Counted from the stretch's first letter, positions 46,704-56,598 are shown. The stretch: 64,000 nt of DNA from Paracoccus aestuariivivens (GCF_009711225.1 NZ_WMIE01000001.1:1074155-1138154), one strand, 5' to 3'. A program made the numbers and translations. The notes: generated from the sequence alone by a model not told the origin.

Positions 46704-47597
46704 ATGAACCGCACGACACCGACCAGAATACCGAATTACTACCTGTACGGAGATCGCGATTCCGACGTCGAACTGGATTTCCTGCATGTCGAACCGATCC
46801 TTGATCGCAGCGGGCCGAATGGCTGGCGCATCCTCGCCCATGCCCATCCCGAGCATTTGCAGATCATTCTGCTGCATGCGGGCGGCGGCACCATCCGGCT
46901 TGAGGATCAAAGCCACCCCTTGCCCGTGCCTTGCATTCTGGTCCTGCCGGAGGGATGCGTCCACCAGTTCGAATTCGATCCCGGCACGGATGGCTATGTT
47001 GTTACCGCAGCGCTTGGATTTATGGGCAACGCGACCATCGGCGACCCGCGACTGGCTCAGGCGGTGGCGCGTCCCGCGATACTTGGTCTGACGGATTCAG
47101 GCATCGACGAACCCGCCGTTATCGACACATTCGACTGGCTGCTGCGCGAGTTCGTCTGGTCCGCCCCCGGTCGGCGCGCGGCGATCACCGCCCTTTTCAT
47201 GCGGCTTCTGGTCATCGTCCTACGGCTGGGGATCACCCAAGCCAGCGCCAATCCCCTGACGCCGGATCGTGACCAAGATCTGCTGATACGCTACCGCGCG
47301 ATGATCGAGCGGCAGTTTCGCCACCAGCGCTCACCCTCGGTCTATGCCGCCGAACTGGCGGTGACGACGGCGCGGCTGAACGCCGCCTGCAAAGCGCGAA
47401 CAGGTCGAACCGCAAGCGAGTTGTTACACCAGCGCATCCTGCTCGAAGCCAAGCGCTACCTGCTTTATACCGACAATAGCGTGGCGCAGATCGCCCATAT
47501 GACAGGCTTCGACGATCCGGCCTACTTCAACCGCTTCTTTGCACAACGGGCCGGAATATCTCCGGGCCAGTATCGCAAACAAGACGGCACGGATTGA
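46704..47597 (+). CDS. pobR: AraC-family activator of 4-hydroxybenzoate hydroxylase
   Basis: The protein has 297 residues: an N-terminal cupin-like effector domain (about 30-120, HAHPEHLQIILLHAGGGTI) and a C-terminal double HTH (about 195-290, ending DDPAYFNRFFAQRAGISPGQYRKQ). It lies directly upstream of pobA on the same strand and 45 bp after pcaQ. It matches the AraC-type PobR found in alphaproteobacteria, rather than the IclR-type one of Acinetobacter. The effector is presumably 4-hydroxybenzoate. Confidence 0.87.
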   Translation: MNRTTPTRIPNYYLYGDRDSDVELDFLHVEPILDRSGPNGWRILAHAHPEHLQIILLHAGGGTIRLEDQSHPLPVPCILVLPEGCVHQFEFDPGTDGYVVTAALGFMGNATIGDPRLAQAVARPAILGLTDSGIDEPAVIDTFDWLLREFVWSAPGRRAAITALFMRLLVIVLRLGITQASANPLTPDRDQDLLIRYRAMIERQFRHQRSPSVYAAELAVTTARLNAACKARTGRTASELLHQRILLEAKRYLLYTDNSVAQIAHMTGFDDPAYFNRFFAQRAGISPGQYRKQDGTD

Positions 47598-47705
47598 CGA
47601 ATTGTCCAATCTTTCTGACGCCTGATCCATTTTCTGGCACATTCATCCGCGCCATCTTGCCGCCAGAATAGGGTGGCGCGATTTTGCCGCCAGAGGAGGA
47701 ATGCC

Positions 47706-48872
47706 ATGCGCCATCAAGTGTGCATCATCGGCGGCGGACCGGCGGGTCTTCTGCTTTCGTTGCTGTTACGCCGTGCCGGAATCGACGCGGTCGTGCTGGA
47801 ACGGCGCTCGCGCGATTATGTCCTGTCCCGCATCCGCGCCGGTGTTCTCGAGCAGGGCCTGTGCGATATGCTGCGTCAGGCAGGTATCGGCTCGCGGATG
47901 GATGCCGAAGGATTTGTCCATGACGGCACCATCCTCACCGCGCATGGCACGACGGTTCACATCGACTTCAAGACGCTGACCGGAAAATCGGTCATGATCT
48001 ATGGCCAGACCGAGGTCACCCATGATCTTTATGACGAACTGGACCGGATCGGCGCGCCCGTTTTCCATGAGGCCGAGGATGTCGCGATCCATGACGCCGA
48101 TACCGAAGCGCCGCATGTCACCTTCACACATCGCGGCCAAACCCATCGCGTCGATTGTGATTACATCGCCGGCTGCGACGGTTTTCATGGCGTCAGCCGC
48201 AACGCGATCCCGCCATCCGTGCGGCGCGAATTCGAAAGCGTCTACCCCTTCGGTTGGCTGGGCATTCTGGCCGAAACTCCGCCCGTCGCGGATGAACTGG
48301 TCTATTCGGGCCATGAGCGCGGCTTCGCCCTATGTTCGATGCGCAATGCCAATCTGAGCCGCCATTATCTGCAGGTTCCACTGACCGACAAACCCGAGAA
48401 CTGGAGCGATCAGGCCTTCTGGACCGAATTGCGGCGACGTCTGCCCGCCCATCTGGCCGAAACGCTGGTATCGGGCCCCTCGATCGAGAAAAGCATCGCC
48501 CCGTTGCGCAGTTTCATCTCGGAGCCGATGAGTTGGGGCCGGATCTATCTGGCGGGGGACGCCGCCCATATCGTTCCCCCGACCGGAGCCAAGGGGCTGA
48601 ACCTTGCCGCCTCGGATGTTTTCTACCTGTCCCGCGCATTGATCGCGCAATATGCCGGTGAAGCCCAGTTGCTGCAGGACTATTCGGCGACCGCCTTGGC
48701 ACGGGTCTGGAAAGCCTCGCGTTTTTCGTGGTCGATGACGCGGATGCTGCACGAGTTTCCTGCCGAGGGCGAGTTCCTTGCCCGTATGCAGGCCGCCGAG
48801 GTTGACTATCTTGCCCACTCGACGGCCGCACAGACTGCTCTGGCCGAGAATTATGTCGGCCTGCCCTATTAG
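47706..48872 (+). CDS. pobA: 4-hydroxybenzoate 3-monooxygenase
   Basis: The protein has 388 residues with the FAD motif IIGGGPAGLLLSLLLRRAG, the second motif DYIAGCDG and the third GDAAHIVPPTGAKGLN. Its length and sequence match p-hydroxybenzoate hydroxylase, which makes protocatechuate using NAD(P)H. The ATG at 47706 follows GAGGAGGA. It feeds the adjacent pca operon. Confidence 0.96.
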   Translation: MRHQVCIIGGGPAGLLLSLLLRRAGIDAVVLERRSRDYVLSRIRAGVLEQGLCDMLRQAGIGSRMDAEGFVHDGTILTAHGTTVHIDFKTLTGKSVMIYGQTEVTHDLYDELDRIGAPVFHEAEDVAIHDADTEAPHVTFTHRGQTHRVDCDYIAGCDGFHGVSRNAIPPSVRREFESVYPFGWLGILAETPPVADELVYSGHERGFALCSMRNANLSRHYLQVPLTDKPENWSDQAFWTELRRRLPAHLAETLVSGPSIEKSIAPLRSFISEPMSWGRIYLAGDAAHIVPPTGAKGLNLAASDVFYLSRALIAQYAGEAQLLQDYSATALARVWKASRFSWSMTRMLHEFPAEGEFLARMQAAEVDYLAHSTAAQTALAENYVGLPY

Positions 48873-48873
48873 A

Positions 48874-48898
48874 ATGGTCCGGCCAATGGCCGGACCAT
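48874..48898. terminator. Hairpin between convergent pobA and the alcohol dehydrogenase gene
   Basis: ATGGTCCGGCC pairs perfectly with GGCCGGACCAT across AAT. It begins two bases after the pobA stop and ends five bases before the convergent stop. There is no clear T run. Confidence 0.7.
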
Positions 48899-48903
48899 GA
48901 TCG

Positions 48904-50049
48904 TCACATGCAGGCGTCAAACAGCGCGCGGGTATTCTCGCGCGTCATTTCGATGGGATTGCCGCCACAGGACGGGTCTTCCAGTGCCATCTCGGTCAAC
49001 TCGTCCAGACGCTCCCTCTGCACCCCCATCTCAGTCAGGTTCGCGGGAATGCCGAGTTCGGCCCGCAGATCCATGACTCGCGCGCGGAAACCATCGAACC
49101 CGCCCTTGATGCCAAGGTAGTCGGCGGCGCGGGACAGCACGCCCTCGATAGCAGGGCGGTTGAAATCCAGCACCATCGGCATGACCACGGCATTGGTCGT
49201 GCCATGATGCGTGCCGTAAACGGCCCCGACCGGATGGCTCAGGCTATGGATCGCACCCAGCCCCTTCTGGAACGCAACCGCGCCCATCGCCGCCGCGCTC
49301 ATCATCTGGGCACGGGCCTCAAGATCGTCGGGCTTTGCATAGGCGCGGGGCAGGTATTCATTGACCAGCCGCAGCCCTTCAAGCGCGATGCCTTGGCTCA
49401 TCGGGTGATAGAACGGGCTGCAATACGCTTCGAGGCAATGGGCGAAAGCGTCCATGCCGGTGCCTGCGGTGATCATTTTCGGCATCCCCACCGTCAATTC
49501 GGGGTCGCAGATTGTCACCGCCGGCATCAGGCGGGGATGGAAGATGATCTTCTTCTTGTGGGTTTCCGAGTTCGTCAGAATTCCCGCGCGCCCGACTTCC
49601 GAACCGGTTCCGGCGGTCGTCGGAACCGCGATGATCGGCGCGATCACGGCAGCATCCGCACGGGTCCACCAATCACCGATATCTTCGAGATCCCAGACCG
49701 AGACCGTCTGCCGCGCCATCAGCGCGATCATCTTGCCCAGATCCAGTGCCGAACCGCCGCCAAAGCAGATCACCCCGTCATGGCCGCCCGCCAGATAGGT
49801 GGCAATTCCGGCCTGCATGTTGTGCTCGTTCGGGTTGGGATCGACCTCGGAAAAGATCGCACGGCCAAAACCACCGGCCTCAAGCACGTCCAGCGCGGCG
49901 GCGGTAATCGGCAATCCGGCCAACGCCTTGTCCGTCACCAGCAGCGGCTTTTGTATGCCCACGGATTTGCATTGCTCGGCCAGTTCCGCGATGCGGCCAG
50001 CCCCGAACTTGATCGCGGTCGGATAGGACCAGTTTGCCCGCAGAGTCAT
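48904..50049 (-). CDS. Iron-containing alcohol dehydrogenase
   Basis: The protein has 381 residues of the Fe-ADH/FucO group. GGGSALDLGK binds the cofactor. The metal ligands by comparison with FucO are D200, H204 (GMDAFAHCLEAY), H268 and H282. The start at 50049 overlaps the aldehyde dehydrogenase stop. It would oxidise a primary alcohol, possibly of a gamma-glutamylated amino-alcohol, given the glutamine synthetase-like ligase upstream. Maleylacetate reductases are related but do not fit this operon. Confidence 0.88.
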   Translation of the reverse strand: MTLRANWSYPTAIKFGAGRIAELAEQCKSVGIQKPLLVTDKALAGLPITAAALDVLEAGGFGRAIFSEVDPNPNEHNMQAGIATYLAGGHDGVICFGGGSALDLGKMIALMARQTVSVWDLEDIGDWWTRADAAVIAPIIAVPTTAGTGSEVGRAGILTNSETHKKKIIFHPRLMPAVTICDPELTVGMPKMITAGTGMDAFAHCLEAYCSPFYHPMSQGIALEGLRLVNEYLPRAYAKPDDLEARAQMMSAAAMGAVAFQKGLGAIHSLSHPVGAVYGTHHGTTNAVVMPMVLDFNRPAIEGVLSRAADYLGIKGGFDGFRARVMDLRAELGIPANLTEMGVQRERLDELTEMALEDPSCGGNPIEMTRENTRALFDACM

Positions 50050-51434
50050 TTCTGCACCTTTTTCAGATGGTAGGATTTGGGTCGTGTCACGGCCAGATAC
50101 CCCAATTCGGACAAGGCCGCGCCACGTCCGGTATCCTTGCAGCCGGTCCAGCACAAAGCCGGATCAAGATAATCGCACCGGTTCATGAATACCGTTCCGG
50201 TTTCCAGCCGCGAGCCGATTTCAAGCGCGGCATCGGTATCCGTCGTCCAGACCGATGCCGTCAGCCCGTAATCGCAGTCATTCATCAGCGCGACCGCTTC
50301 GTCGTCATCCTTGACCGGCATGATACCAACCACAGGGCCAAAGCTTTCCTCGCGCATGACGCGCATTTCGTGATGCACATCGACAAGGATCTGCGGGGCA
50401 AGATAGGCCCCGCCGTCATCCGCCGGAAAAGCTGCCGGATCGATCAGGGGCCGCGCGCCTTCAGCGACCGCATCGGCGATCTGGCCACGCACCACATCAG
50501 CAAAACGGCGATGCGCCATCGGACCCATGGTGGTTGCGGGATCGTTCGGGTCGCCCAGCTTATGCTGCATCACCCAAGCGACGGCCTTTTCGACAAAGGC
50601 ATCGTACAGGCTTTCATGGACGTAAATCCGTTCAATCCCGCAGCAACATTGCCCCGAGTTGAACATCGCCCCATCCATCAGCCCATCCACAGCCGCGTCC
50701 AGATCGGCATCGGCACGGACATAGCCGGGGTCTTTGCCGCCGAGTTCCAAACCGGTCGCCGTGAACGTCCCCGCCGCCGCGCGTTCGATGGCCTGTCCGC
50801 CCCTGACCGAGCCGGTAAAATTCACAAAGCCGAAGCTGCGCTCGGCAATCAGTTCCTCGGTTGTCTGGTGGTCCAGCACGACGTTCCGGAAGACTTCGGG
50901 CGGCACACCGCCGCGCTCCATCGCCTGAGCCAGACGTTCCCCCGCAAGCAGGGTCTGACTGGCGTGTTTCAGAATGACCGCATTTCCGGCGATCAGGGCC
51001 GGAACAATCGTGTTCACCGCGGTCAGGAATGGATAGTTCCACGGCGCAATGACGAAAACGACACCGACAGGTTCGCGCCGGATCTCGCGGCGGAAACGGT
51101 CGCTATCCTCGACCTCGGTCGGGGCAAGAGCCTCGGCAGCGATCTTGGCCATATAGGCTGTGCGTTCGTTCACGCCGCCAAATTCGCCACCGTATCGTAC
51201 CGGACGGCCCATCTGTCCGGCCAGTTCAGGCACGATTTCGTCCTTCATCGCATTCAGCGCGGCAATGCCTGCCTCGACCCGCGCGATACGCTCGCCTAGC
51301 GGAAGGGCGGCCCAAGCAGGTTGCGCCTCGCGGGCCATAGCGACCGCTTGGCGTGCTTCCGCGCCCGAAAGAACAGGCCGCTCGGCGTAAACCTCGCCAT
51401 CGACCGGCGAAATCAGTTTGATCGTCTTGGTCAT
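50046..51434 (-). CDS. NAD(P)+-dependent aldehyde dehydrogenase
   Basis: The protein has 462 residues with the ALDH landmarks N133 (APWNYP), E230 (LELGGKDPG) and catalytic C264 in GQCCCGIER, where three cysteines are in a row. It would oxidise the aldehyde made by the Fe-ADH next to it. Its sequence has the short form found in PuuC- or KauB-like enzymes. It starts 36 bases after the ligase gene. Confidence 0.9.
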   Translation of the reverse strand: MTKTIKLISPVDGEVYAERPVLSGAEARQAVAMAREAQPAWAALPLGERIARVEAGIAALNAMKDEIVPELAGQMGRPVRYGGEFGGVNERTAYMAKIAAEALAPTEVEDSDRFRREIRREPVGVVFVIAPWNYPFLTAVNTIVPALIAGNAVILKHASQTLLAGERLAQAMERGGVPPEVFRNVVLDHQTTEELIAERSFGFVNFTGSVRGGQAIERAAAGTFTATGLELGGKDPGYVRADADLDAAVDGLMDGAMFNSGQCCCGIERIYVHESLYDAFVEKAVAWVMQHKLGDPNDPATTMGPMAHRRFADVVRGQIADAVAEGARPLIDPAAFPADDGGAYLAPQILVDVHHEMRVMREESFGPVVGIMPVKDDDEAVALMNDCDYGLTASVWTTDTDAALEIGSRLETGTVFMNRCDYLDPALCWTGCKDTGRGAALSELGYLAVTRPKSYHLKKVQK

Positions 51435-51470
51435 CGTATCCTCATTTCGCCGGTCAGGCCGGCCAATGCG

Positions 51471-52835
51471 TCAGGCGCGTTCGAACCCGCGGGCCAGTTC
51501 CCAGTCGGTAACGACGCGGTTCTGCTCTTCAAGCTCCCACGCGGCAGCGCGCAGGTAGTGATCGACCACCTCGTCGCCCAATTGTGTGCGCAACATCTGC
51601 GAGGCATTCAGCGCTTCGGCGGCAGCGCCAAGTGTCTTGGGTATCTCGCGTACGGCGGCTTGTGCAGCATAGGCATCGCCCGAGAAAGCAGGCTCGAGCG
51701 GCAGCTTCTTCTCGATCCCCGTCAGACCGGCGGCCAGCAGCACGGCGCAGGCAAGATAAGGATTCAGATCCGAGCCACCGATGCGGCATTCGACCCGCAC
51801 ACCCTTGGTGTTGTCGCCGCATACGCGGAAGCCCGCAGTACGGTTGTCGATGGACCAGATCGCCTTGGTGGGGGCGAACAGGCCGGTGACGAAACGCTTG
51901 TAGCTGTTGACATAGGGCGCAAGGAAATAGGTCAGCTCGCTCGCATGGGCCAATTGACCGGCCATGTAGTGCTGCATCAGTTCCGACATGCCGTGCTGGG
52001 CATCCGGATCGTGGAAAGCGTTCTTGCCATCACGGAACAGCGACTGGTGGACGTGGCTGGACGACCCGGCCTTGCCATGCGCGTATTTCGCGATGAAGGT
52101 CGCCGATTTGCCGTGCAGTTGCGAAATTTCTTTCGTGGCCGCCTTGATCAGCACATGCATATCCGCAGTGTCGAGCGCATCCGAATATTTGACGTTGATC
52201 TCGTGCTGACCGGCCTCGGCCTCGCCTTTCGAGTTCTCGACCGGAATACCGGCGCCGTAAAGACCGTTGCGCAGATCGCGCATCACCGGCTCGTCCGCAA
52301 AGGTTCCGGTCAAGCCGTAGTCCACGTTATGCCGCGCGGTCGGGACAAGATCACGATAGCCCGCATCGAACAGATCCTTATAACCCTGTTCGAACAGGAA
52401 GAACTCCAGCTCGGTCGCCATCATCGGAGTGAAGCCCATCGCCTCCGCCCGCGTGATCTGGCGGCGCAGGATCGAGCGCGGCGCATGGGGCACCAATTCA
52501 TGGGTATTGTGGTCGTAAAGATCGGCAAAGCACAGCGCCGTGCCCGGAATCCACGGCAGCCGACGTAAGGTCGCCAGATCGGACTTCATCACATAGTCGC
52601 CATAGCCCGAGGCCCAACTGGTCGCGCGATAGCCCTGCACCGTCTCCATTTCCAGATCGGTCGCCAGCAGATAATTGCAGCAATGGGTCTCGTGCGGATT
52701 CTCGATAAAATGCGCGGCGTGGAAACGTTTGCCCTGCAAACGCCCCTGCATATCGACAAGAGCGACCATCACGGTGTCGATCTCGCCCGAGTGGACGGCG
52801 GCTTTCAAAGCGTCAAAATCTAGATTGGCGGGCAT
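51471..52835 (-). CDS. Glutamine synthetase-family gamma-glutamyl ligase (PuuA-like)
   Basis: The protein has 454 residues of the GS fold but of the PuuA/GlnA-III branch. Metal and glutamate motifs ATELEFFLFEQGY, GEAEAGQHEIN, KYAHGKAGSSSHVHQSLF and IDNRTAGFRVCG are present. The adenylylation-type tyrosine loop of GlnA is not. The family joins glutamate to an amine: polyamine in PuuA, ethanolamine in GlnA4. Alcohol and aldehyde dehydrogenases next to it point to an amino-alcohol. The substrate is inferred. Confidence 0.88.
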   Translation of the reverse strand: MPANLDFDALKAAVHSGEIDTVMVALVDMQGRLQGKRFHAAHFIENPHETHCCNYLLATDLEMETVQGYRATSWASGYGDYVMKSDLATLRRLPWIPGTALCFADLYDHNTHELVPHAPRSILRRQITRAEAMGFTPMMATELEFFLFEQGYKDLFDAGYRDLVPTARHNVDYGLTGTFADEPVMRDLRNGLYGAGIPVENSKGEAEAGQHEINVKYSDALDTADMHVLIKAATKEISQLHGKSATFIAKYAHGKAGSSSHVHQSLFRDGKNAFHDPDAQHGMSELMQHYMAGQLAHASELTYFLAPYVNSYKRFVTGLFAPTKAIWSIDNRTAGFRVCGDNTKGVRVECRIGGSDLNPYLACAVLLAAGLTGIEKKLPLEPAFSGDAYAAQAAVREIPKTLGAAAEALNASQMLRTQLGDEVVDHYLRAAAWELEEQNRVVTDWELARGFERA

Positions 52836-52888
52836 AAATCACCTTGTTCGTGCGGGCGCGCCGGTCGTGGCGCGCCCAGTTATCCGGA

Positions 52889-53926
52889 TCAGGCTTCGCG
52901 ATAGGGCGGGCCTGCTTTCGTCATTGCTTGATTATATTCTTTGATCTTGGCAACCACCTTTGCCTTGACCTCGGATTCCGCTGCGATTTCGTCCCAGAAT
53001 TCCAGCGCCGCAGCCTCGACCGTGGCCCATTGATCGGCAGGAATGGTGGTCAGCTTCATCTTGTCGCCGGTGACACGCAACTTGGCCTCTCCGGCCCAGT
53101 ACCAGTGCTGCCGGTAGTAATGCGACTGGTCGAAGACGGCCTTCATCAGTTCTTTCAGATGGTCAGGCACCTCGTCCCAGCGCTTCTGATTGGCGAAGAA
53201 ATGGCCGATCCATGCACCCGAGATGCTGTTCGTCAGGAAGTTACCGGTCGCGTCGGCCCAGCCGACGGTGTAATCCTCGGTGATGCCGGACCATGCCACG
53301 CCGTCAAGCTCGCCGGTTTGCAGCGCAACCTCGATATCTTCCCAAGGCAGGGTGACAGGAACGACGCCGAATTTCGCAAGAAAGCGGCCTGCCGTCGGGA
53401 AGGTAAAGACGCGCTTGCCCTTCAGGTCCTCAAGGCTGTTGATCGGCTGTTTGGTCGCGAAGTTGCATGGGTCCCACGAGCCCGCCGAGATGTGCTGGAT
53501 GCCCTGCTTGGCGTATTCTTCCTTCCAGATCTCATCTAGGCCGTAATGGTTGAACAGCGCCGGAACATCCAGCGAGTAGCGCAGAGCGAAGGGGAAATAG
53601 CCGCCAAAGACCGTGACTTCGGTCGGGCTGGCCATGCTGTCGTCGTCCGATTGCACGGCGTCGATCGTGCCGTTCTGCATGGCACGGAACAACTCGCCCG
53701 TGGGGACAAGCTGATCGGCATAGAACAGTTCGATCTCCATCTGGCCATTGGCGATCTTGTTGAAGGCGTCGATGGCGGGCTTGGCGACATGCTCGCCCAG
53801 TGTCGCGCCTGCATAGGTCTGCATCCGCCATTTCAGCGGCGCACCCTGCGCGATGGCGGGAGCGGCCAGCGCACTTGCGCCCGCAGCCAATGCGCCCGAG
53901 GTCAGAAAAGTCCGTCTGGTGGTCAT
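52889..53926 (-). CDS. TRAP transporter substrate-binding protein (DctP type)
   Basis: The protein has 345 residues. A Tat signal (TTRRTFLTSGALAAGASALAAP) is followed by the DctP fold (FYADQLVPTGELFRAMQNGTIDAVQS, then LEDLKGKRVFTFPTAGRFLAKFG). Start 53926 has GGGAG seven bases upstream; an in-frame ATG two codons earlier is too close. With the DctQ and DctM genes it would import the substrate of the operon's enzymes. Confidence 0.9.
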   Translation of the reverse strand: MTTRRTFLTSGALAAGASALAAPAIAQGAPLKWRMQTYAGATLGEHVAKPAIDAFNKIANGQMEIELFYADQLVPTGELFRAMQNGTIDAVQSDDDSMASPTEVTVFGGYFPFALRYSLDVPALFNHYGLDEIWKEEYAKQGIQHISAGSWDPCNFATKQPINSLEDLKGKRVFTFPTAGRFLAKFGVVPVTLPWEDIEVALQTGELDGVAWSGITEDYTVGWADATGNFLTNSISGAWIGHFFANQKRWDEVPDHLKELMKAVFDQSHYYRQHWYWAGEAKLRVTGDKMKLTTIPADQWATVEAAALEFWDEIAAESEVKAKVVAKIKEYNQAMTKAGPPYREA

Positions 53927-53946
53927 TTGCATTCTCCCTGTTGGTT

Positions 53947-55272
53947 TTATTGTCCGTAGATCGAATGGGGCAGCCACATGGCGATGCCGGGGAAGGCGAT
54001 CACCAGAGCAAGCGTCAGCACCATGATAAGCACGAATGGCAAGACCGAACGATAGATCACGCCCAGCGTGAAATCGCGCGGCGCCATCGCACGCATCAGG
54101 AACAAATTGTAGCCGAAGGGCGGCGTCAGATAGGCGATCTGGCAGGTGATCGTATAAAGAATCCCGTACCAGACCAGATCAAAGCCAAGCGTTCTTGCCA
54201 TGGTCACATAGATCGGCGCGACAATGACCAGCATGGCAGTGTCATCCAGAAACATTCCCATCACAAGGAACGATGCCTGCATCAACAGCAGGACCTGAAG
54301 CGGTGTCAGGCCCATGTCCCGCAGGAACAGGTTCTCGATCGCGCGGCCCGCGCCCAAGCCATCGAAGACGGCTCCGAAGCTTAGCGCGGCCATGATGATC
54401 AGCATGAACATGCAGGTGATCGCCAATGTCTGGCGGGTCGCGACCTCGAAGACCTGACGGGTGAAACGCCCCTTGATCACAGCCGCCACGACAGCAGTCA
54501 GCGCGCCGATGACGCTGCTTTCGGTCAGCGAGGTCCAGCCCTTGATGAACGGGATCATCATCGCTGCGAAAATCACCAGCGGCAGCAACCCCGCCCGCAA
54601 CAGATGGAACCGCTGGGACCATGTAATTGCGGCGCGCTCCTCGGGGGGCATCGGCGGGGCCAAGGACGGATTCAGGCTGGTGCGGATCAGGATGTAAACG
54701 ATGAACAAAGCCGCCATCAGGAGCCCCGGCACGATCCCCGCCAGCCAGAGCTGGCTGACCGGCTGCCGCGCGATCAGCGAATACAGGACCAGCACGACCG
54801 AGGGCGGGATCAGGATGCCAAGGCTCGACCCCGCCTGAATGACGCCCGAGATCATCGGCTTGTCATAGCGGTGCTTGACCAGTTCAGGCAGTGCGATGGT
54901 CGCACCGATCGCCATGCCCGCCACCGACAGCCCGTTCATCGCCGAGATCATCACCATCAGCAGGATCGTCCCGATGGCCAGCCCCCCCGGAAGCGGGCCG
55001 AACCAGACATGGAACATCCGGTACAGATCCTCGGCCAGCCGCGATTCCGACATGACATAGCCCATGAAAACGAACATCGGCAGCGTCAGAAGCGCGTTCC
55101 ACTTCATCACCTTCATGACGGCGGAAAAGCCCATATCCGTACCGCCCGGCCCCCAAAGCGCCAAGGCCGCGACCACCGCCACAAAGCCGATAGCGCCAAA
55201 GACCCGCTGGCCGGTGATCATCATCAGCAGCATGGTCGAGAACATTAGCAGCGCGATCCACTCGTAGCTCAT
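53947..55272 (-). CDS. TRAP transporter large permease (DctM type)
   Basis: The protein has 441 residues with about 12 membrane helices and the DctM patterns AGSSLGILIPPSVVLVLYSLI and YLTPPFGYNLFLM. It starts at 55272, overlapping the small-permease stop. It is the transport channel driven by sodium. Confidence 0.93.
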   Translation of the reverse strand: MSYEWIALLMFSTMLLMMITGQRVFGAIGFVAVVAALALWGPGGTDMGFSAVMKVMKWNALLTLPMFVFMGYVMSESRLAEDLYRMFHVWFGPLPGGLAIGTILLMVMISAMNGLSVAGMAIGATIALPELVKHRYDKPMISGVIQAGSSLGILIPPSVVLVLYSLIARQPVSQLWLAGIVPGLLMAALFIVYILIRTSLNPSLAPPMPPEERAAITWSQRFHLLRAGLLPLVIFAAMMIPFIKGWTSLTESSVIGALTAVVAAVIKGRFTRQVFEVATRQTLAITCMFMLIIMAALSFGAVFDGLGAGRAIENLFLRDMGLTPLQVLLLMQASFLVMGMFLDDTAMLVIVAPIYVTMARTLGFDLVWYGILYTITCQIAYLTPPFGYNLFLMRAMAPRDFTLGVIYRSVLPFVLIMVLTLALVIAFPGIAMWLPHSIYGQ

Positions 55273-55808
55273 CGGTCGACCTCGCCGGCAAAGGGTTTGG
55301 CGATCTCGACCCCGCGCAGAATGGCGATGTCACGGATCAGATGGGCGACCGCCTGCAGGATCATCAGCGCAAAACTGACGGTGATGATCAGCTTGATCGG
55401 CCATAGCGGCGGGCGCCACGCGCTTGGCGCGCGTTCGGATATCTGGAAGCTGTAGGCGGTGGAATCGACCGCGCCCCACAGCATCACTCCCAGATAGAAC
55501 AGCAGACAGAATATCGTGAAGATGTCCCACATCGCCTGCCGCCGCATCGGCATCCGCGCGTAAAGCAGGTCCATCCGCACATTCGCGCCCAGTTGCATCG
55601 AATAGGGCGCACCCAGCAGGTAATAGGCTACCAGCGTGAACTGCGCCATTTCCAGCGTCCACAGCGAAGGAACCTTGAAAACCTTGGTCACCGAGGACCA
55701 CAGCAAAATCGCCATGATCAAGAACAACAGATACATCGCGAAGCGGCCGATCCGGTAGTTCAGCCACTCGATGTTGCGGACATATGCAATCGCCCAACGC
55801 GGCATCAT
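55269..55808 (-). CDS. TRAP transporter small permease (DctQ type)
   Basis: The protein has 179 residues and four membrane helices, the DctQ pattern. The start at 55808 overlaps the stop of the upstream amidohydrolase gene; a second ATG follows at once. It is the partner of the large permease downstream. Confidence 0.9.
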   Translation of the reverse strand: MMPRWAIAYVRNIEWLNYRIGRFAMYLLFLIMAILLWSSVTKVFKVPSLWTLEMAQFTLVAYYLLGAPYSMQLGANVRMDLLYARMPMRRQAMWDIFTIFCLLFYLGVMLWGAVDSTAYSFQISERAPSAWRPPLWPIKLIITVSFALMILQAVAHLIRDIAILRGVEIAKPFAGEVDR

Positions 55809-56545
55809 GCAACCTCATCTATCGCCGAGCGGATCACCGGCGCCAAACGGGCAACCATCGCGGTCTGAGCCTTTTCATCCGCGATCAGATCGTTGCGGAT
55901 TTCCAGCATCGCATGGGGCAGCCCAAAAGGCGTGGCGTGGCGTGCCAATGTATGGGTCACGCCATCGGCGGCGCTGTAAGGCTCGTTCAGGCGGGTCAGA
56001 AGCCCAATGTCCCGCTGCGCGATAGCTTTCGCCAGCCGCGCATCGCTGTCATGGATCAATCCGAACTCGACCTCGCGCGGCTTGCCGAAATAGACCGGCG
56101 TGAAGCTGTGGACCGTGATCAGGGCGGTTGTCAGCCCCCGTGCCAAACGCCGCGCCAGTAGATCCGCCAGCGCCGCGTGAAACGGAATATAATGGGCCTG
56201 TGTCCGTGACCTCCGTTCGCTTCGCGAAAGCTGGAGGTTGAAAGGAATGGCATGGGCCTCGCTGCGTTCAGTCATTGCAGCGGGTGAATGGGGCGGCCGG
56301 TTCAGGTCAAAGATCAGCCGAGAGGCCTTGGCATGGACAAGCGGGGCGTGCAGCGCCCTGGCCAGACCCCGCGCCACTTCAAGCGCGCCGGGGTCCCATG
56401 CGATATGCGACACAAGTTGAGCATCGCTTAGTCCCGGTTTGTCCCAAGGCGGCGGAAAATGGTTCGAGGCGTGTTCGCACACGACCACCGCCGGACCAAG
56501 GCCCTCGGGATTATCGATTCCGAAAAACGACGCAAGATCAGACAT
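55805..56545 (-). CDS. N-formylglutamate amidohydrolase-family hydrolase
   Basis: The protein has 246 residues of the FGase family: VVVCEHASNHFPP and VHSFTPVYFGKPREVEFGLI hold the zinc and substrate residues. HutG2 in histidine degradation frees glutamate from N-formylglutamate, but no hut gene is near. In this operon it may release glutamate from a gamma-glutamyl intermediate. It is the first gene of the operon, and its start faces the RpiR regulator gene. Confidence 0.85.
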   Translation of the reverse strand: MSDLASFFGIDNPEGLGPAVVVCEHASNHFPPPWDKPGLSDAQLVSHIAWDPGALEVARGLARALHAPLVHAKASRLIFDLNRPPHSPAAMTERSEAHAIPFNLQLSRSERRSRTQAHYIPFHAALADLLARRLARGLTTALITVHSFTPVYFGKPREVEFGLIHDSDARLAKAIAQRDIGLLTRLNEPYSAADGVTHTLARHATPFGLPHAMLEIRNDLIADEKAQTAMVARLAPVIRSAIDEVA

Positions 56546-56598
56546 TCGGCGCTCCTGTCACGACAGGCTGGCGCAGCGCCGATCCTTCTGTCAATATT

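Noticed and set aside
48904..50049. Maleylacetate reductase for a second aromatic pathway
   Set aside because: The gene is next to pobA but convergent with it and is coupled by overlap to an aldehyde dehydrogenase and a GS-family ligase; no hydroxyquinol dioxygenase is present.
50034..52568. Two long plus-strand frames opposite the aldehyde dehydrogenase and the ligase
   Set aside because: Both mirror supported genes and have shadow-type composition.
51471..52835. Housekeeping glutamine synthetase (GlnA)
   Set aside because: It lacks the GlnA adenylylation loop, no glnB is adjacent, and it sits in a catabolic operon.
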